Below are positions 26,764 to 35,515 of a stretch of 62,646 nt of DNA, in pieces; the first letter of the stretch is position 1; the number at the start of each line of letters is the position of its first letter. The stretch is from contig CAYVQC010000021.1 in the NCBI GenBank assembly GCA_964453995.1, forward strand, positions 1 through 62,646, given 5' to 3'. Below the pieces are notes generated by a model. That model was not told the origin of the DNA and searched no databases. It saw nothing but the letters and a program-made list of their open reading frames with translations. The stretch is from SKVR01 sp964453995 (GTDB taxonomy: Bacteria; Bacteroidota; Bacteroidia; Bacteroidales; UBA7960). A program made the position numbers and the translations under genes.

Positions 26764-28740
26764 TCATATCGTTTTTAATGATTTCTTTATGCTTTTGTGT
26801 ATTGTCTGTTCATTGGCCATTTGTTTCATTCGAAGTAATTCAGCCACCGAAGCTGCAAAAGAAATTGCTCCCCTTCCTGAGTGAGGCGGGTCTCCTTCAT
26901 ACAATTCAGAAATGGTGCCTATGCCATCTTCAATCATATCTTCCTGAAATTTGTCGTACCATTTCAGAACTTTTTCCACCCCTTTTTCTCTGTAGATTTT
27001 CAGGTAAGCCTGCGCATAGTGGCCCAACAGCCATGGATGCACCGTTCCCTGGTGCAAGGCCATATTTCTTTCCTGTTCATTTCCCACGTATTTACCTTTG
27101 TAGGCAGGATTTTCGGGCGATAGAGTGCGTAAACCACGTATGGTAAGCAGCCTTTTTTCCACAAGGTCTACCACCGCTTTTATCATTTCCTCTCTGAGGG
27201 GGCTATAGGGCACTGAAGCTGCAATAACCTGGTTGGGGCGTACCGAGGGGTCGGTATACTCTCCGGCAACATAATCATACAAGCCTTTTTCCGTAGGATT
27301 CCAGAATACTTTTTCGAAAGATGCCGGAATACCCAAAGCTATTTCTTTCCATTGGGCAATAAACTCTTCATCTTTGGCTTTGGCGGCAATATCGATAGCA
27401 TATCTCACTGCATTATACCACAAAGCATTGATCTCTACCACATAACCGAACCTTGGAGTAACGGGTTTGCCTTCTACAACCGCATTCATCCATGTAATTG
27501 CAGGATAGGCAGGGTCGATATAAAGCAGGTAATTCTTGTGCATGAAGACATGTTTCGTGCCTTTGGCATATGAATCCAGGATGCGTTTGATCACATCACC
27601 AAAACTCTTCCATACGTTGCCATTATTCCTTTTGCGGGAATAGCAGTTTTGCAGGGCCCAAATAAACCACAATGAAGTATCTGCTGAAAGATAGCTGGTT
27701 TTATCACCCCTGCCTGTTTCAGGAAAATATGGACCCTGCATTTGGCTAACCATGGTTTTGAACACCTTATCACAAATCCGGTCTGACTCTGTAGCATAAG
27801 AAAGGCCGGGCAAAGACAGAAAGGTATATCTGCCCAGGCGATCATACCAGGGATAGCCGGCAATTATATCTACTTCATCTTCCTGCTTGTAAAAAAACTG
27901 CTCAGCTGAATTTATCAAACTGTTTTCATAAGAATTCCTGGGGGTTCTGTATTTTACCTCCTTATTAAAAAGACGACTGATCAATGTTGGATTGATCTCT
28001 TCAGTACCTGCATAAAATATGATGCTTTCTCCTTTTTTTATAGGAAATTCAAAAAAACCAGGTACATAAAGGTCTTCATGGAATTCGTATCCTCTTCGTT
28101 GCTCATGAAAATATTCCAGGTCGTTATACCAGTCGGGAGAATGTATATATTCTGTTTTGGATTTGGAGAACTGGATAAATAAAGGAGAATATCCATCATA
28201 CATTTTGGTTTTAATGCCATTGGCTACCTTTTCATACTTGGTATCAAGATAGATATTCTTTTTACTTAATTCGTGTATATTGCGAAAAGCGAGGAAAGGT
28301 CTTACACGAAGAGTGGTGGGTGATTGCGCTTCAACCAGGGTATACCGGATCATTACCTTCTGTTCTTCGGTTACAAAAAGGGTTTCTTTCGTAAGTACAA
28401 CACCTCCAACCCTATAGGTAATTTTAGGAATAACATCGGCCGAAAAATCTCTTACATATTTATGCCCTTTAGGGTTATAAGAACCTGGATATCTGTTGAT
28501 GCCAATATTAAACTCTGCATCTCGCTGAATAACAGTTTCATCTACTTTCGACAACAAAACATGCATGGAATTATCCAGCAAAGGTTGCGGGCAAATTAAC
28601 AAGCCGTGATACTTACGTGTATTGCACCCAATAATGGTGTGGCATGAGAAAGACCCTGCCCGGTTGCTGCGCAACATTTCTTTACCTAATGAATATTCCA
28701 GATTGATAAGTTGGGTTTTGTCGAATTTAATGAATCCCAT
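26764..28740 (-). CDS. Glycogen debranching enzyme (amylo-alpha-1,6-glucosidase)
   Basis: A 658-residue protein. The ATG at 28740 is preferred because it begins MGFIKFDKTQLINLEYSLGKE, the usual start of this family, with AGAG 9 nt upstream; a frame extending to 28779 adds 13 unlikely residues. The N-terminal beta domain includes NTRKYHGLLICP near 40, and the C-terminal (alpha/alpha)6 domain holds SADTSLWFIWAL, NALWYNAVRY and LHQGTVHPWLLGHYA. The enzyme removes alpha-1,6 branches from glycogen. It is the first gene of the four-gene glycogen run. Confidence 0.92.
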   Translation of the reverse strand: MGFIKFDKTQLINLEYSLGKEMLRSNRAGSFSCHTIIGCNTRKYHGLLICPQPLLDNSMHVLLSKVDETVIQRDAEFNIGINRYPGSYNPKGHKYVRDFSADVIPKITYRVGGVVLTKETLFVTEEQKVMIRYTLVEAQSPTTLRVRPFLAFRNIHELSKKNIYLDTKYEKVANGIKTKMYDGYSPLFIQFSKSKTEYIHSPDWYNDLEYFHEQRRGYEFHEDLYVPGFFEFPIKKGESIIFYAGTEEINPTLISRLFNKEVKYRTPRNSYENSLINSAEQFFYKQEDEVDIIAGYPWYDRLGRYTFLSLPGLSYATESDRICDKVFKTMVSQMQGPYFPETGRGDKTSYLSADTSLWFIWALQNCYSRKRNNGNVWKSFGDVIKRILDSYAKGTKHVFMHKNYLLYIDPAYPAITWMNAVVEGKPVTPRFGYVVEINALWYNAVRYAIDIAAKAKDEEFIAQWKEIALGIPASFEKVFWNPTEKGLYDYVAGEYTDPSVRPNQVIAASVPYSPLREEMIKAVVDLVEKRLLTIRGLRTLSPENPAYKGKYVGNEQERNMALHQGTVHPWLLGHYAQAYLKIYREKGVEKVLKWYDKFQEDMIEDGIGTISELYEGDPPHSGRGAISFAASVAELLRMKQMANEQTIHKSIKKSLKTI

Positions 28741-28797
28741 AACAAATTCTCTAAATGTTGATTTGACGTAGATTAGCAAAAAAAAGAAGGTGATTTA

Positions 28798-28805
28798 CAA
28801 AAATA
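28798..28805 (-). promoter_or_regulatory. Putative -7 box of the glycogen operon
   Basis: Minus-strand TATTTTTG (28805-28798) matches TAnnTTTG and lies 57 nt before the start codon at 28740. No TTTG sits at the right distance, so this is tentative. Confidence 0.35.
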
Positions 28806-28995
28806 ATCATTTTTTTTATATCTGTTCTTGGCCAATTAAAATTAAACCTAAAATTAATGTGTTCTAACCTTAAGATTTCTAAAATGATAAGTATAATCCC
28901 TAGTGAGATTAATAGGTATAATTTGGTAGAGTAAAACCTTGCACAGCATCTTATCAGTAAAGTGCAGCAGAAAGAAAAGTAGCCCTACAGGAAAG

Positions 28996-29041
28996 AAAAA
29001 CCGGGCAAACGGAATCACACCAATGATCCCATCTGCCCGGT
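28996..29041 (-). terminator. Intrinsic terminator of the TPR-SPOR gene
   Basis: A perfect 8-bp stem ACCGGGCA (29000-29007)/TGCCCGGT (29034-29041) encloses a 26-nt loop. On the minus strand it runs directly into five T residues, counting the last stem base. It lies 37 nt after the stop at 29078. Confidence 0.7.
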
Positions 29042-29077
29042 AGTGTAAACACTTAAAATGCTATTTATTTTATACTA

Positions 29078-30409
29078 TCATAGATTTTCATAAACAACCA
29101 GGAAACTATCAGGGAAGTCATCCTGGCGCAGTGTATCACGAAACTGTTCGGCATCGCTTCTGGCTTCAAACTGACCGATAATAAGCTTGTATAAGGTTCG
29201 CCCATTAACCACGGCTACATTGAGAAAAACGGGTTGGTCATACTTTTCGGCATAGGCATTGGCCAGGTTTTCCAGGTTGTTTGTATTGGAATAACTGGCT
29301 ACCTGCACACCAAATCCTCTCATGGGGTGTTGCTCAAAATCGATATTGTAGAATCCGGAGGAGAGCTCATCAATCTTCGGTTTTACGCCTGTAGCTGATA
29401 TGTTCTCCGAATCTGGAGTATTGACAGGTGCTGTAGGCTGTTCAGCAATTGTGGCCGGCGATGCAGGCTCAGTGTGATTGGAGTCTTCCTCCCGAAGCTG
29501 CGAACTGTTAAAAAGACCGGCAAAATCAATATCGGTAGAGCTACGTTGGGACTGGGTTTCTGCAACACCGGCAGTGGGTTGGGTTTGATTGAGATCAACG
29601 GCCTTAGGCTCCTCTTTCAGTTCCATGGCAGCTTGTCTGTCTTGGAGGGCTGCCTGCTGGTTTCCGGTATTTTGTCTTGCCTGTGCCCTGGCTTCGTAAG
29701 CATCGCTGAGTTTCGGATTAAGTTCAATGGCCCTGTCAAGGTCTTCAATGGCCACATAACTGTTTTTTATCTGCAACCTTACCAAACCACTGTAATAATG
29801 TGCCTCAGCATTGTCGGGAAGTTCTGCTTTCGCAATTTCCAGGTCTTCCATGGCATCTTCATACTCCTTCAGATAATAGAGGCTTATACCCCGGTACAGG
29901 TATGCTTCATTAAATCCCTCTTTGAGTCTTATGGCAATGTCAAAATCCTGTAAAGCCCTGCGATATTCGCCAAGTTCAAGGTTTGCCCTACCTCTTTGGT
30001 AGAAGGAAACAAAATCGGGGTTCATCCTGATGGCCACACTGAAATCTTCAATAGCAATATCATATTCCTCCATGAAGTACCGTGTAAGCCCCCTGAAATA
30101 ATGGGCCTGGTCAGAAAATTCAGGATCCAGTTCAATGGTAATGGTAAAATCCTTTAGTGCCTGCTGGTAATTGCCCATTTCTATTTCTGCCAAACCTTTA
30201 TAAAGAAAAGCTTCGGCAAAAAGAGGATTCAGTTCAATCGCATTTTCAAAAGAACCAATGGCCTCTTCAAAGTTCATATTGATGCCCTGTTTTACTCCCT
30301 CATTGAAGAACTCCCTGGCAGTATTAATACTCTCTGTACTGGGAGGTTGTCCAATAGCAATCTGAAAATGGAAGAAAACAACAGAACAAAGCACTAAAAG
30401 TCGCAGCAT
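29078..30409 (-). CDS. TPR protein with C-terminal SPOR-like domain
   Basis: A 443-residue exported protein. The ATG at 30409 gives signal peptide MLRLLVLCSVVFFHFQIAIG; the frame's upstream extension lacks support. Residues ~30-275 contain about seven tetratricopeptide repeats of 34 residues (AxxxxxxGLAxxxxGNYxxALxDFxxAIELDP). A Pro/Ser/Thr-rich linker follows. The last ~80 residues (GFGVQVASYSNTNNLENLANAY, LYKLIIGQF, AEQFRDTLR) resemble a SPOR domain, which binds septal peptidoglycan. It probably acts as an envelope scaffold. It follows the sensor gene on the same strand after 62 nt, but a -7 box in the gap suggests its own promoter. Confidence 0.8.
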   Translation of the reverse strand: MLRLLVLCSVVFFHFQIAIGQPPSTESINTAREFFNEGVKQGINMNFEEAIGSFENAIELNPLFAEAFLYKGLAEIEMGNYQQALKDFTITIELDPEFSDQAHYFRGLTRYFMEEYDIAIEDFSVAIRMNPDFVSFYQRGRANLELGEYRRALQDFDIAIRLKEGFNEAYLYRGISLYYLKEYEDAMEDLEIAKAELPDNAEAHYYSGLVRLQIKNSYVAIEDLDRAIELNPKLSDAYEARAQARQNTGNQQAALQDRQAAMELKEEPKAVDLNQTQPTAGVAETQSQRSSTDIDFAGLFNSSQLREEDSNHTEPASPATIAEQPTAPVNTPDSENISATGVKPKIDELSSGFYNIDFEQHPMRGFGVQVASYSNTNNLENLANAYAEKYDQPVFLNVAVVNGRTLYKLIIGQFEARSDAEQFRDTLRQDDFPDSFLVVYENL

Positions 30410-30438
30410 AAAATAGTTTTTTGGGGTGTGTGAATGTG

Positions 30439-30446
30439 CAAAATTA
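30439..30446 (-). promoter_or_regulatory. Putative -7 box of the TPR-SPOR gene
   Basis: Minus-strand TAATTTTG (30446-30439) fits TAnnTTTG, 29 nt before the ATG at 30409. The -33 element is not evident. Confidence 0.35.
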
Positions 30447-30471
30447 AGCACATTTTTGTTTTTGACACCCC

Positions 30472-32850
30472 TTATTTTTCACCACTGAGCTTTTGAATTT
30501 TCTCACGAAGGATACGGTTCTCTTCCGCCAGTTTTTCGGCAGTAAGCTTACTGTCAGTAATATTATTGGCGATTTTGAAGATTTTGAAAACTTTTCCGTT
30601 CTGATCAAAAATGGGTGTATAAGTTTCGGCGAGCCAGAAAATGCTGCCATTAACATTGACCTTAACTTCCTGGTAGCGTGTTTTTCCCTTACTCAGATCA
30701 TTCCAGAACTGGTCATATTCTTTTTTCTGACTTTCGGTAAGATCAATTTTGTCTGCATGATGCGAACCTATTACCTCTTGTTTTGACAAACGTAGCAGTT
30801 TGAGATAGGAATCAGAAATATTGATCACTTTTCCGGCAAGGTCGTATTCGATAACATAACTGGAAGCATCCAAAGCATTGAGTATGCCTTCCATTTCAAC
30901 ACTTTTCCTGCCCATTTCTTCCTGGGTTGCATGTAATTCTTCCATGTTCTGGCGCATTTCTTCTTCCTGGGCACGCATCTCTTCGGCTTGCTGCTGCGAC
31001 TTCTCGAGCAGGTCTGCTGTTCTCAGGTTGATCTTTACGCTGGAAATGGTTGAAGCGACACTTTCGGCAATTTTTTCAATGAATTCAATCTGGTAGGGTT
31101 CAAATTCCTTGAAGGAAGCCAGTTCAAGCACACCAAAAATCTGGTCATTAACTTTGAGCGGAACAATGATCAACGCACTGGGATTTTCGTCTCCAAGGCC
31201 ACTGGTAATGCGGATATATGCCTGTGGAATCCGTGTCATGTATATGGTTTTTCCTTCCAGGTAACATGTGCCTACCAATCCCTCACCGGGCATAATATTC
31301 TTTTCAAGGTATTTTTTGCGATCATAGGCATAGCAGGCCTGCAATTGCAGAACAGGATCAGATTGATCGTCATCGTTGAGAATAAAAATCCCACCCTGGT
31401 TAGCATCGAGGTATTTAACAAGATTCTGGATCACATCAAATGTGAGAGCCTCCATATTATCGTTATTCTTGCGCAACACTTCCGAAAAGCGCGCATATCC
31501 TTCGGTAGACCAACGTCTGATCCTGTTTTCTTCCTGTCGAGCCTGTTCTTCTTCACGGGCTTTGCGCAGGTCGGTTTGCATCTCCTTGAGGGATTTCCCC
31601 AATACGTCCTGGTCGCTGAGCAAAGTGATTTCAGCATCCAGGTCGCCTCTGCCAATATCAAGAGCGAACCTGGTTTTTTCGTCCAGCCCATTGATGGAGG
31701 TATTGAACGCCTCAGCCATTTGTTGCAGCTCATCGCCGGTTTGGAGTTTAAGATTCATCGAACTGTCAATCTCGCCCCTGGCCAGCCTTTGCATAAGTTC
31801 AGTAATCTTTTGCACAGGGCGGGCAATGCTTTTGGCAAGCAGCCATATAATAAAGGCAATAATTGCGAGTCCTCCAATACCAATGATCACAGATATAATA
31901 AACTGAATGGTGGCCTCCTGTTGTATCTTACCTACAGGAACGGCGATCCCCATAGACCAGGGGGTTTCTGTTTCACCCACACTTACCGGGGCAAAAGTAT
32001 AGTAATAGGCCTGATTTTTTTCGTGAGAGCTGGAAAAACTAAATTGCTCACCATTGCTGATTCTGGCAGTTATATTATGTTCGGCTTCATCCTGCCAGAG
32101 ATTTTCTGAAATGGGCCTTTCAAGAAAGTCTGTATTGGGATGGGCAGCATACAACCCCTTGTTGGAAACCAGGAATGCATATGCCTCTTCATAGGGGCTT
32201 ATCTCAGAGATCATGCGCTGGAGCCGGGAAAGGGTAATATCGAGCCCCACAAGACCAATGTATCGGTTCTGATGAAACATAGGAACGGTGAAAGTAGTCA
32301 TGAGTGTAGTACCTGTTGCGCCCACATCAAGCTGATCGGGATAAGGTTCCCAGATCATTTCCCGGCCAGCAGCTTTGGCAGCACCATACAGCGGTGGGTC
32401 GCCATCGAGGCTTCTTTCAAGCTCGTCATAGCCAATGACACCGTCTTTACGGAAATGATAATTTAATAACCTCCCGTGAGGAAGATCCCATTCAGGATCA
32501 ATATGGGAATATTCCCAGCTATCCCACAGGGCATAAAAATCGGCGTTGTTTTCAAACACCTGGCGGTACATATCCACAAAAAGAGGCTTCCATTGTTCAA
32601 TCTCCATATCGATGTGTACATAATATGCCTGGGAGAGTGTTCGAACCACTGCCATGTCCTCATTGAAGGAATTGCTGATCTGTTCAGCATAGGTAGCGGC
32701 ATAACTGTCGATAAGCAGCGAAGCATCACGCAAGGCTCGCTGGCGCTCTTTTACACTGATGTATCCGATGGCAGATACAAATACAATTCCGGTAACGGCC
32801 AGTACATAAAGCTGAAGCTTTTGTCCGATCTTTAGGTTTTTAAGTTTCAC
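30472..32850 (-). CDS. Membrane sensor: Cache-HAMP-GAF-PAS without kinase domain
   Basis: A 792-residue inner-membrane sensor. The order is TM1 (12-32), an extracytoplasmic dCache-like domain (~40-305), TM2 (~315-338), HAMP (~339-392), a second HAMP-like stretch (~393-430), GAF (~465-605), a Gln/Glu-rich coiled coil (610-650) and PAS (~652-765). It ends with a short coiled coil. No H-box, kinase ATPase, GGDEF, EAL or chemotaxis signalling tip is present, and the stop comes right after the PAS coiled coil, so output must be through protein contact. Cache domains bind small ligands such as amino or organic acids. No response regulator is adjacent. Confidence 0.85.
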   Translation of the reverse strand: MKLKNLKIGQKLQLYVLAVTGIVFVSAIGYISVKERQRALRDASLLIDSYAATYAEQISNSFNEDMAVVRTLSQAYYVHIDMEIEQWKPLFVDMYRQVFENNADFYALWDSWEYSHIDPEWDLPHGRLLNYHFRKDGVIGYDELERSLDGDPPLYGAAKAAGREMIWEPYPDQLDVGATGTTLMTTFTVPMFHQNRYIGLVGLDITLSRLQRMISEISPYEEAYAFLVSNKGLYAAHPNTDFLERPISENLWQDEAEHNITARISNGEQFSFSSSHEKNQAYYYTFAPVSVGETETPWSMGIAVPVGKIQQEATIQFIISVIIGIGGLAIIAFIIWLLAKSIARPVQKITELMQRLARGEIDSSMNLKLQTGDELQQMAEAFNTSINGLDEKTRFALDIGRGDLDAEITLLSDQDVLGKSLKEMQTDLRKAREEEQARQEENRIRRWSTEGYARFSEVLRKNNDNMEALTFDVIQNLVKYLDANQGGIFILNDDDQSDPVLQLQACYAYDRKKYLEKNIMPGEGLVGTCYLEGKTIYMTRIPQAYIRITSGLGDENPSALIIVPLKVNDQIFGVLELASFKEFEPYQIEFIEKIAESVASTISSVKINLRTADLLEKSQQQAEEMRAQEEEMRQNMEELHATQEEMGRKSVEMEGILNALDASSYVIEYDLAGKVINISDSYLKLLRLSKQEVIGSHHADKIDLTESQKKEYDQFWNDLSKGKTRYQEVKVNVNGSIFWLAETYTPIFDQNGKVFKIFKIANNITDSKLTAEKLAEENRILREKIQKLSGEK

Positions 32851-33069
32851 AGTGAAATGTTTTGGTTGAGATAATTCAATACGCTATAGCAATCTCTTGA
32901 AAGATTGCCTGCATTACCACCCTTCTTTCCGCTGCTAAATTTACTCAGTTTATGTATAAAACAAAACTCTTCTGCATGCCCCGCCAGGTGGTTTTTAGCC
33001 AAAACAAAATCAATGCATCAATTTTTGTTGTAACATGGATGATTTGCCCGACGAAAATGGAATTTTTTT

Positions 33070-33924
33070 TTACACAATACCCGGAAAAACAGCTTCCTGC
33101 AGTACTTCCATCAGTCGTGAAGCAACTTTGTGGTAATATCTTTTGTGTTCTATCCCCTTTATCCAGCTGATTCCGGCAATGGCATTGGTAAGAAATACCT
33201 CATCAGCTCCCAGCAGGTCTTCAGCCGTGATCTCGCATTCCAAAACCTTGTAGGGAAGGGTTTTCAGCAAGTCGAGCACAACTTTGCGCATTACACCATC
33301 AACGCAACCCTGATCCAGGGCAGGGGTGCATACTGTTTCACCTTTTACCATAAAAAGGTTAGAGCTGCTGCCTTCCACAATATTGCCTCTTTCATTGAAA
33401 ATCAATATATCATCCCATGCCATTTGCGAAGCATAGATCAAAGCCATAACATACAACTGCGCGCTTGTACTTTTTATGTTTCCCAAAAAACCGGCAGGTT
33501 TTAACACCTCCCGGTAAAAGCCCACATTAAGGCCCTGCGTGTTAAGGTTGTATATATTTTTATCCAAAGGACCCGACTCCATTATGTATCCGGCTCTATG
33601 GCCTTTGGGTCTGTACAACCCCCCTTCTTCTCTGAAAAAAGTGATTCTTACCCTGGCCCCCTGGTCAAGGTCATTTGCCTTCAATAGTTTTGATGCAGCG
33701 GCTGTAAGATACTCCTCACAAAAATAAGCTGGCAACTCCATTCCCAGTAACAGGGCCGATCTTTGTATCCTTTCCCAATGGTAGCCGCTCCAAAAGAGAC
33801 GATCAAAGCCACAGCGCATGGTTTCAAAGAATCCGTCGCCATAGGCAAAAGACCGGTTGTGATGTGATAACAGTCCGGCAGATGAATCGGTAAGAGTGTC
33901 GTTGAAGAATATATACCGGCACAT
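33070..33924 (-). CDS. Class IV PLP aminotransferase (PabC/IlvE-like)
   Basis: A 284-residue fold-type IV enzyme. The PLP lysine is Lys151 in GNIKSTSAQLY, and NIVEGSSSNLFMV binds the cofactor phosphate region. The N-terminal HHNRSFAYGDGFFETMR is typical of aminodeoxychorismate lyases (folate synthesis) and branched-chain or D-amino-acid transaminases. The short length and YGDGFFETMR pattern favour PabC, but no pabAB genes are near, so the substrate stays open. It starts 14 nt after the rhomboid gene, so the two form an operon. Confidence 0.8.
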   Translation of the reverse strand: MCRYIFFNDTLTDSSAGLLSHHNRSFAYGDGFFETMRCGFDRLFWSGYHWERIQRSALLLGMELPAYFCEEYLTAAASKLLKANDLDQGARVRITFFREEGGLYRPKGHRAGYIMESGPLDKNIYNLNTQGLNVGFYREVLKPAGFLGNIKSTSAQLYVMALIYASQMAWDDILIFNERGNIVEGSSSNLFMVKGETVCTPALDQGCVDGVMRKVVLDLLKTLPYKVLECEITAEDLLGADEVFLTNAIAGISWIKGIEHKRYYHKVASRLMEVLQEAVFPGIV

Positions 33925-33938
33925 AGGCTAAAGAAGGA

Positions 33939-34547
33939 TCAGAATATTTCGTTCAGAAATGAATTTACAAAGGAAGGATTGAGAATAATAGTGAAAACAA
34001 GACCAAAAATTGCCCCCCAAAAGTGTGCATCATGGCCTATGTTGTCATTTCCTCTTCTGGCCATGTAGGCTGAATAGATCAGGTAAAGTATTCCGAAAAG
34101 CCAGGCTGGCATGGGTATAGGAAAGAAAAGGAAGATAATCGGCATCTGGGGATTCATGATGATGGAAGAAAAAACAATTGCCGAAACAGCTCCGCTGGCA
34201 CCTACAGCATTGTAGGTATCATTGTTTTTGTGCTTGATAAAAGATGCAAGGGTTGAAAAAACAATACCGCCGGCATACAGCAAAAGGAAATACAGATTGG
34301 CCCTTATGCCAAAGAACTCTGAGAAATTGTCTTCTACCGCTTTGCCAAACATAAACAATACAAACATATTCACAAGCAGATGGGCCCAGTCAACATGGAT
34401 CAGTCCATAGCTCAAAAACCGGTAATACTGCCTGTTATGGTTGATCAGGTAAGCATTGAACTTCAGATTATAAAAAATTTCCCTGTTATTGAATGCAAGG
34501 TATGAAGTTACACCAGTGATGAAAATGATAATATACGTAATATACAT
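33939..34547 (-). CDS. Rhomboid family intramembrane serine protease
   Basis: A 202-residue polytopic membrane protein. The catalytic dyad is visible: Ser118 in GASGAVSA and His175 in HDAHFWGAIFG. The HLLVN motif (56-60) lies in the second membrane helix. About six membrane segments match the minimal bacterial rhomboid core, with no extra cytosolic domain. Rhomboids cleave membrane proteins within or near the bilayer; the substrate is unknown. It is the first gene of a two-gene run with the aminotransferase. Confidence 0.92.
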   Translation of the reverse strand: MYITYIIIFITGVTSYLAFNNREIFYNLKFNAYLINHNRQYYRFLSYGLIHVDWAHLLVNMFVLFMFGKAVEDNFSEFFGIRANLYFLLLYAGGIVFSTLASFIKHKNNDTYNAVGASGAVSAIVFSSIIMNPQMPIIFLFFPIPMPAWLFGILYLIYSAYMARRGNDNIGHDAHFWGAIFGLVFTIILNPSFVNSFLNEIF

Positions 34548-34684
34548 ATTAACCTATTTTGGAAAAGAATCTTTTACAAACGTGCGAAGTTACAAATAAA
34601 ACAGCTTTTTGGGTTTTTATTGTTATCAGGGAACATAATATCGCCCTGGTTGCCTGTTGGCGTTAATGCTGTCCTTTGAAATTT

Positions 34685-34692
34685 TATCTTTG
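34685..34692 (+). promoter_or_regulatory. Putative -7 box of the HAD hydrolase gene
   Basis: TATCTTTG matches TAnnTTTG fully. TTGG at 34657-34660 lies 24 nt upstream, so the -33 match is poor. The box lies 137 nt before the chosen start at 34829. Confidence 0.35.
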
Positions 34693-34828
34693 TTGCTTTT
34701 ATGAAAGTGATCTGCCTGAACGCCGTTCACGAAAAAACAGATGCTGCAGCGAAACAGACCGATTGAAAACATCAACGCTAAAGAGAAAGAACCTGCAGTA
34801 CGCAACAGTAAACAATTTTCATTTGCCT

Positions 34829-35470
34829 ATGCCCGAAATAAAAACCATTTTGTGGGATTGGAACGGAACCCTGCTAAATGATGTTGACCATTGCATCCGT
34901 TGTATGAATCTTCTGCTTGAAGCGCGCCGGTTAACTCTTCTTGAAAAAGAAAGATACCTTGACGTATTTACCTTTCCGGTAAAGGAATATTACACACTGC
35001 TGGGTTTCGATTTTCACAAAGAACCCTTTGAGATTCCTGCCGAAGAATTTATTGTGCACTACAATAAGGGCCTTGAGGAAGTTCCTCTGCACGACGATGT
35101 GACTGAAACCCTGGCTTTCATCAGTAAAAAGGGAATTGACCAGTACATTGTATCAGCTATGCAGCATGATGCATTGCTTGCTTCGGTAACTATAAGAAAG
35201 ATAGCAGACTATTTCAGACAAATCAACGGTATCGAAGATAACCTGGCATTTGGCAAAACAGCTATAGCCCGAGAAATCATTAAGGTTCATGATCTGGATC
35301 CGCAGCATACCCTCCTGGTAGGTGATACCCTTCATGATGCAGAAGTAGCTGATGCATCAGGCGTAGAATGTGTTTTAATTGCCCGGGGACACCAGCATAA
35401 AGTTCGTCTGGCTGCTGCTGGTAAACCTGTTTACTCATCTCTGAAAGAATGGGCTACCACTTTAAGGTGA
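34829..35470 (+). CDS. HAD-family hydrolase with a DxN motif
   Basis: A 213-residue soluble protein. The start at 34829 gives MPEIKTILWDWNGTLLNDVD, the normal HAD beginning; an open frame continues 51 codons upstream without sensible sequence. The nucleophile is Asp10, but the usual second acid is Asn12 (DWNGT rather than DxDGT). Motif IV LVGDTLHDAEVADASG near 165-180 is intact, as in phosphoglycolate-phosphatase-like enzymes. The WDWNGTL form is known in a HAD subgroup. A phosphatase or related role is likely, with changed acid-base chemistry possible. Confidence 0.85.
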   Translation: MPEIKTILWDWNGTLLNDVDHCIRCMNLLLEARRLTLLEKERYLDVFTFPVKEYYTLLGFDFHKEPFEIPAEEFIVHYNKGLEEVPLHDDVTETLAFISKKGIDQYIVSAMQHDALLASVTIRKIADYFRQINGIEDNLAFGKTAIAREIIKVHDLDPQHTLLVGDTLHDAEVADASGVECVLIARGHQHKVRLAAAGKPVYSSLKEWATTLR

Positions 35471-35515
35471 TAGCCCATGGTTTTTTATCTGGGACAAAGC
35501 CTGGTTTTGCTGGTG

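Larger units (their letters stand above)
28741..29077. other. 337-bp gap upstream of the glycogen operon
   Basis: It contains the putative -7 box at 28798-28805, a very AT-rich stretch up to about 28900, and the terminator of the TPR-SPOR gene at 28996-29041. No gene was found. Confidence 0.5.

Noticed and set aside
31345..32109. 254-codon plus-strand open frame
   Set aside because: Antisense to the Cache-HAMP-GAF-PAS sensor. Shadow frame.
32889..32908. 7-bp stem-loop GCAATCT/AGATTGC upstream of the sensor gene
   Set aside because: No T-run and no box nearby. Too short to call a terminator or operator with confidence.
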